DNA of 17,114 bases from Candidatus Firestoneibacteriota bacterium (GTDB taxonomy: Bacteria; Oederibacteriota; JAAXVQ01; JAUVAV01): assembly GCA_030635415.1 (NCBI GenBank), contig DAOVYW010000023.1, positions 1 to 17,114 on the forward strand, in the 5' to 3' direction. Positions 14,325 through 17,114 of this stretch are shown one piece after another. The notes beneath the pieces are model-generated. The model was not told where the DNA came from. It made no database searches and was given only the letters and a program-made list of their open reading frames with translations. Every line of letters starts with the position of its first letter. Within the stretch, counting starts at the first letter, position 1. The translations under genes were made by a program, and so were the position numbers.

Positions 14325-17114
14325 TCACCTGGCAACTGCCACTTTGCGCGTCAGTTGCTCTTGGGTGCCATCCGCATAGCGAACCTCTATCCACAGCAGA
14401 TAAATCCCACTTCTCACCTCATATCCTTGCGCGTTTTTTCCGTTCCATCCCGCTTCCTGCACACCCGCGGTTTTCTCCTCAGCGACCACAACCTTGACAC
14501 CCTGGCCGCCCATGGTCAACACCTCGATTTTTACCCAGCCCGGGCTTTTTAAGTAATATGCTATTTTGGTTACACCCTGACCTGAATGAAAGGGATTGGG
14601 ATAATTGCTAAAGACCTTGGTTAATTCCCGCTCACGGATATTTATCGGATTAGTTAACAAAGGAAAGGCTTGGCCGGGGATTGTTTCTGATAAAAGTCCG
14701 CTGTTGTTCATGCATTGCTCATGCGGCAAACCGACCACAAAACTTTTCTGGCTGGGCGATGATCGGATATCGCCCTTGAGTTCAAAAGTTGCTTGGTCTT
14801 GCGCGAATAGATCCAGGGAAGGAGTGAAGATGAAGGTTTTCCCTTCCCCGGGGGCGGCAAGACTCGAGACCGTGTTGCCGGCGCGCTCAAGCCATATCCG
14901 CGCAAATACCGCATCCAGGTCTTGCTCGTTTCCCGCCAGGTCTCGCAAGGTCATTAATATGGAATCAAGCGAAATCGTGCCTCCGCTGATATTAGTCGCT
15001 TCAATCCGTCCCAGGCGCACCCCGCACTGGCTTGGCGTAATGTTAACCGGCGCCAGGCTAATGAAATCCATCTGAAGACTGGCGCTTTTAATAATAACCT
15101 GCTCTGTCCCGCTTAATAATATCCCAGCTGGAAGGGCGCTTTTGAATTGAAATTCAGCGCCTGCGATTGGCAAGAAGAAGCGGCAGTTATTTCCGACTTG
15201 AGCGCCGGCGCTAACATCAGCGGTAAGGTACAGCGCGCTCCTGTCATGTACTTTCTCTTGGAGCGTAATATGCCAGGCACGTTCGCCGGATATAGCAGTA
15301 AAGTCTCCCAGTTTCCGCGCCTGAAGCGGATCAAAAGTAATGCCGCCACTGCCTCCGTTTGACTGGTACCACAAGGAAAGAACAGTGATATCCGTCCCGG
15401 CGAGGGCGCTGCCCGTATTCTCCACTGATAAAGACTCCAAAAAATCATATCCTTCGGCCGTGCAATTGATTTGACCCACCAAATTATCCCGGGTACCGGT
15501 GTAGATACTTGCGGCCGAGGCTGAAATCCATGCCAGGCTTTGCATACTAGGTTCATAAACATTGAAAAAAACAGTGTTGGAGGTACCGGTCTGGCCCAGG
15601 CTGTCATAAGCTACAACAAACCAGTCTCCCCGTGCGGTTGAGCCGGTAATTAAAAGATCGCCGGTCAAGGTATCCGGATTAAGGATATTTAAATTGACAA
15701 ACGGTATGTCCGGCTCGCTCGTGCGGGTAAGTTTAACATAAGTAATTATTCCCCGGTCATCCCAAAAGCCGGACCCATATATGGTTATATTGCCGGGGAT
15801 CTCGCTCCCGGGACTTTGATTGGGCGAGAGGCTGGTGATTTGCGGTTTGGGCCGGATGATTTTTTGCGCGTAAATATCATAATTTCCCGCACGTTGATCC
15901 TGCCAAACAGTCAAGGCACCGCCGAACCCGTCGGAGATGAGTTGGTGTGCGGTTTGATCATTTTCCCCATCACATATCACCAGGCCATTTTCCCGCCAAA
16001 GGTTTGCTCCGGTACTATTTATTCTCTGAACATAGGTATCACCATCCATGTCGGATCGTTTATCCTCCCAAATAATCAACGCGCCGTTATTTTGGTCAGA
16101 TACAATTTTCGAAGCGGATTGATCAGTTCCCGCATTACAGATGATAACGCCATCCGCCATCCATTGGACAACTCCATTGCCACCTATCCTTTGGGCATAG
16201 ATGTCACTATTTCCGTCCCGATAGTCCTGCCAAACAACCAACGCGCCCCAGGATCCATCGGAGCTGAGTTGCGGATAGCTTTGACCACCGCCGGCATTAC
16301 ACATAACCACGCCATTGGATGTCCATTGAAGGTTTCCACTGCTATCTATCCGTTGAGCATAGATGTCGCCATCGGACCAAACAATCAGCGCGCCCCCGGA
16401 TCCATCGGACATGAGTTGCGGATTACTGCCCGCACTGATTCCCACGCCCGCGTCTCCCCATTGAACCACGCCGCTGTTATTTATGCTTTGCATATAAAAC
16501 ATGTTGATGTCAGACGTAACAATCAGCGCGCCGCCCGATCCGTCGGAAATAAGTTGGTACGTTAATTCAAAAAACCCTTCCTTGCGTAGTTCAACGCCAT
16601 TGGCTGTCCATTGAACAAATCCGCTGTTATTGATCTTTTGGGCATAGAGTTTTGGCATCTCCAGAGAGTAGTCTACCCAAACGATGATCGCGCCACCCGA
16701 ACCGTCAGAGATAATTTGGGGAGAATCATTATCATGTCCTGCGCAGATGACAACCCCATTAGCCGTCCATTGAGCGTTTCCACTGCTATCTATCCGTTGG
16801 GCATAGACTTCCGCGCATCCGGCGCGGTTGTCCAACCAAGCAATTATGGCTCCGTCAGCTCCATCAGAGATAAGTTGTGGCCTCCTTTGATTGTCCCCCG
16901 CGTCAGAAATAACCACGCCGTTGGCTGTCCATTGCGCTATTCCCCGTCTGTAAATTCTTCGGTCATAGAGGGTATAATGGCTGGTTCGCGCGTCGGTCCA
17001 CACGATAATCGCGCTACCTGAAGCGGATAAGATGATTTGCGGAGATTTCTGATTCAGCATCTCATTGCAGATAACTACTCCGTTTTCTCCCCACATACCT
17101 TCACTGCCAAACGC
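14325..17114 (-). CDS. Secreted eight-repeat beta-propeller protein with FlgD/T9SS-like tail (copy A), 5' partial
   Basis: Paralogue of the next gene downstream, cut by the window edge. The frame is open beyond the ATG at 17096 (it reads AFGSEG before MWGENG, just as copy B reads LAGEG before MWGENG), so the signal peptide and start lie outside. Counting from that Met, eight WTANGVVIC..DIYAQRID repeats fill residues 1-411, an IPT/TIG-like domain about 416-505 (ITSLSP...GFWDDRG), two beta-rich domains, and the NYPNPF...SGIYLL sorting-type tail from about 827 to the end. The C-terminal half is nearly the same as in copy B, with mostly conservative changes, while the repeats differ much more. 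Several repeats have lost the D.R or W motif (for example TSDINMF in repeat 4). Its TGA is 13 bp before the next start, with ribosome-binding bases overlapping the stop, so translation of copy B is probably coupled to it. Confidence 0.85.
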   Translation of the reverse strand, partial: AFGSEGMWGENGVVICNEMLNQKSPQIILSASGSAIIVWTDARTSHYTLYDRRIYRRGIAQWTANGVVISDAGDNQRRPQLISDGADGAIIAWLDNRAGCAEVYAQRIDSSGNAQWTANGVVICAGHDNDSPQIISDGSGGAIIVWVDYSLEMPKLYAQKINNSGFVQWTANGVELRKEGFFELTYQLISDGSGGALIVTSDINMFYMQSINNSGVVQWGDAGVGISAGSNPQLMSDGSGGALIVWSDGDIYAQRIDSSGNLQWTSNGVVMCNAGGGQSYPQLSSDGSWGALVVWQDYRDGNSDIYAQRIGGNGVVQWMADGVIICNAGTDQSASKIVSDQNNGALIIWEDKRSDMDGDTYVQRINSTGANLWRENGLVICDGENDQTAHQLISDGFGGALTVWQDQRAGNYDIYAQKIIRPKPQITSLSPNQSPGSEIPGNITIYGSGFWDDRGIITYVKLTRTSEPDIPFVNLNILNPDTLTGDLLITGSTARGDWFVVAYDSLGQTGTSNTVFFNVYEPSMQSLAWISASAASIYTGTRDNLVGQINCTAEGYDFLESLSVENTGSALAGTDITVLSLWYQSNGGSGGITFDPLQARKLGDFTAISGERAWHITLQEKVHDRSALYLTADVSAGAQVGNNCRFFLPIAGAEFQFKSALPAGILLSGTEQVIIKSASLQMDFISLAPVNITPSQCGVRLGRIEATNISGGTISLDSILMTLRDLAGNEQDLDAVFARIWLERAGNTVSSLAAPGEGKTFIFTPSLDLFAQDQATFELKGDIRSSPSQKSFVVGLPHEQCMNNSGLLSETIPGQAFPLLTNPINIRERELTKVFSNYPNPFHSGQGVTKIAYYLKSPGWVKIEVLTMGGQGVKVVVAEEKTAGVQEAGWNGKNAQGYEVRSGIYLLWIEVRYADGTQEQLTRKVAVAR

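Noticed and set aside
15816..16565. 249-codon open frame on the + strand
   Set aside because: Same cause: antisense shadow of the repeat region in the upstream paralogue.
12900..17100. Regularly spaced repeats that might suggest a CRISPR array
   Set aside because: The period is about 150-170 bp, in frame, and codes for the propeller blades; spacers are not unique short sequences.

Overview
This 17.1 kb window is a gene-dense bacterial segment, almost certainly from an uncultured, diderm-type environmental bacterium. The clues are an exported protein pair with FlgD/T9SS-like C-terminal tails (NYPNPF ... SGIYLL), common in FCB-group and neighbouring candidate phyla, a myxobacterial-type DUF2378-like protein, a DUF4157 (eCIS-associated) protein, and a large, membrane-associated, unrecognised protein at the left edge. 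I could not fix the phylum; Omnitrophota or a similar candidate phylum is only a guess. The window opens with a perfect 30-bp inverted repeat that may be a contig-end artefact, and the first and last genes both run off the window.

Layout, left to right. (1) 1-2636, + strand: the 3' part of a large protein of unknown family. (2) 2637-3102: a genomic scrapyard with a frameshifted remnant of the asparaginyl-tRNA synthetase C-terminus (- strand) butted against the first ~64 codons of a DDE-type IS transposase (+ strand). (3) 3103-6102, - strand: a 999-aa DUF4157 protein with a Cys cluster, an HELTH motif, a long Lys-rich coiled coil and a C-terminal module in which I see a possible Cys/His/Asp NlpC/papain-like arrangement. 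No other contractile-injection gene is in view. Its leader holds short tandem and inverted repeats. (4) 6426-9522, - strand: a 39-aa lipoprotein, a DUF2378-like protein, a YheS-type ABC-F ATPase and a GIY-YIG protein; the last two overlap by 8 bp. (5) 9597-9722: a nested inverted-repeat structure, then a TM2-like membrane protein with a very good sigma-70-type promoter. (6) 10827-11435, + strand: an exported staphylococcal-nuclease-like protein whose active-site acids are replaced. (7) 11453-17114, - strand: two tandem paralogues, each an eight-repeat predicted beta-propeller followed by Ig-like domains and a sorting-type tail.

Most genes here work alone. The coherent groups are the two propeller paralogues (a 13-bp gap between stop and start, likely one transcript) and the GIY-YIG/ABC-F pair. 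The most unusual items are the orphan DUF4157 protein with its candidate peptidase-like C-terminus, the pseudo-nuclease, the tiny lipoprotein, the asnS/IS remnant junction and the paralogue pair with variable repeats on a conserved tail.
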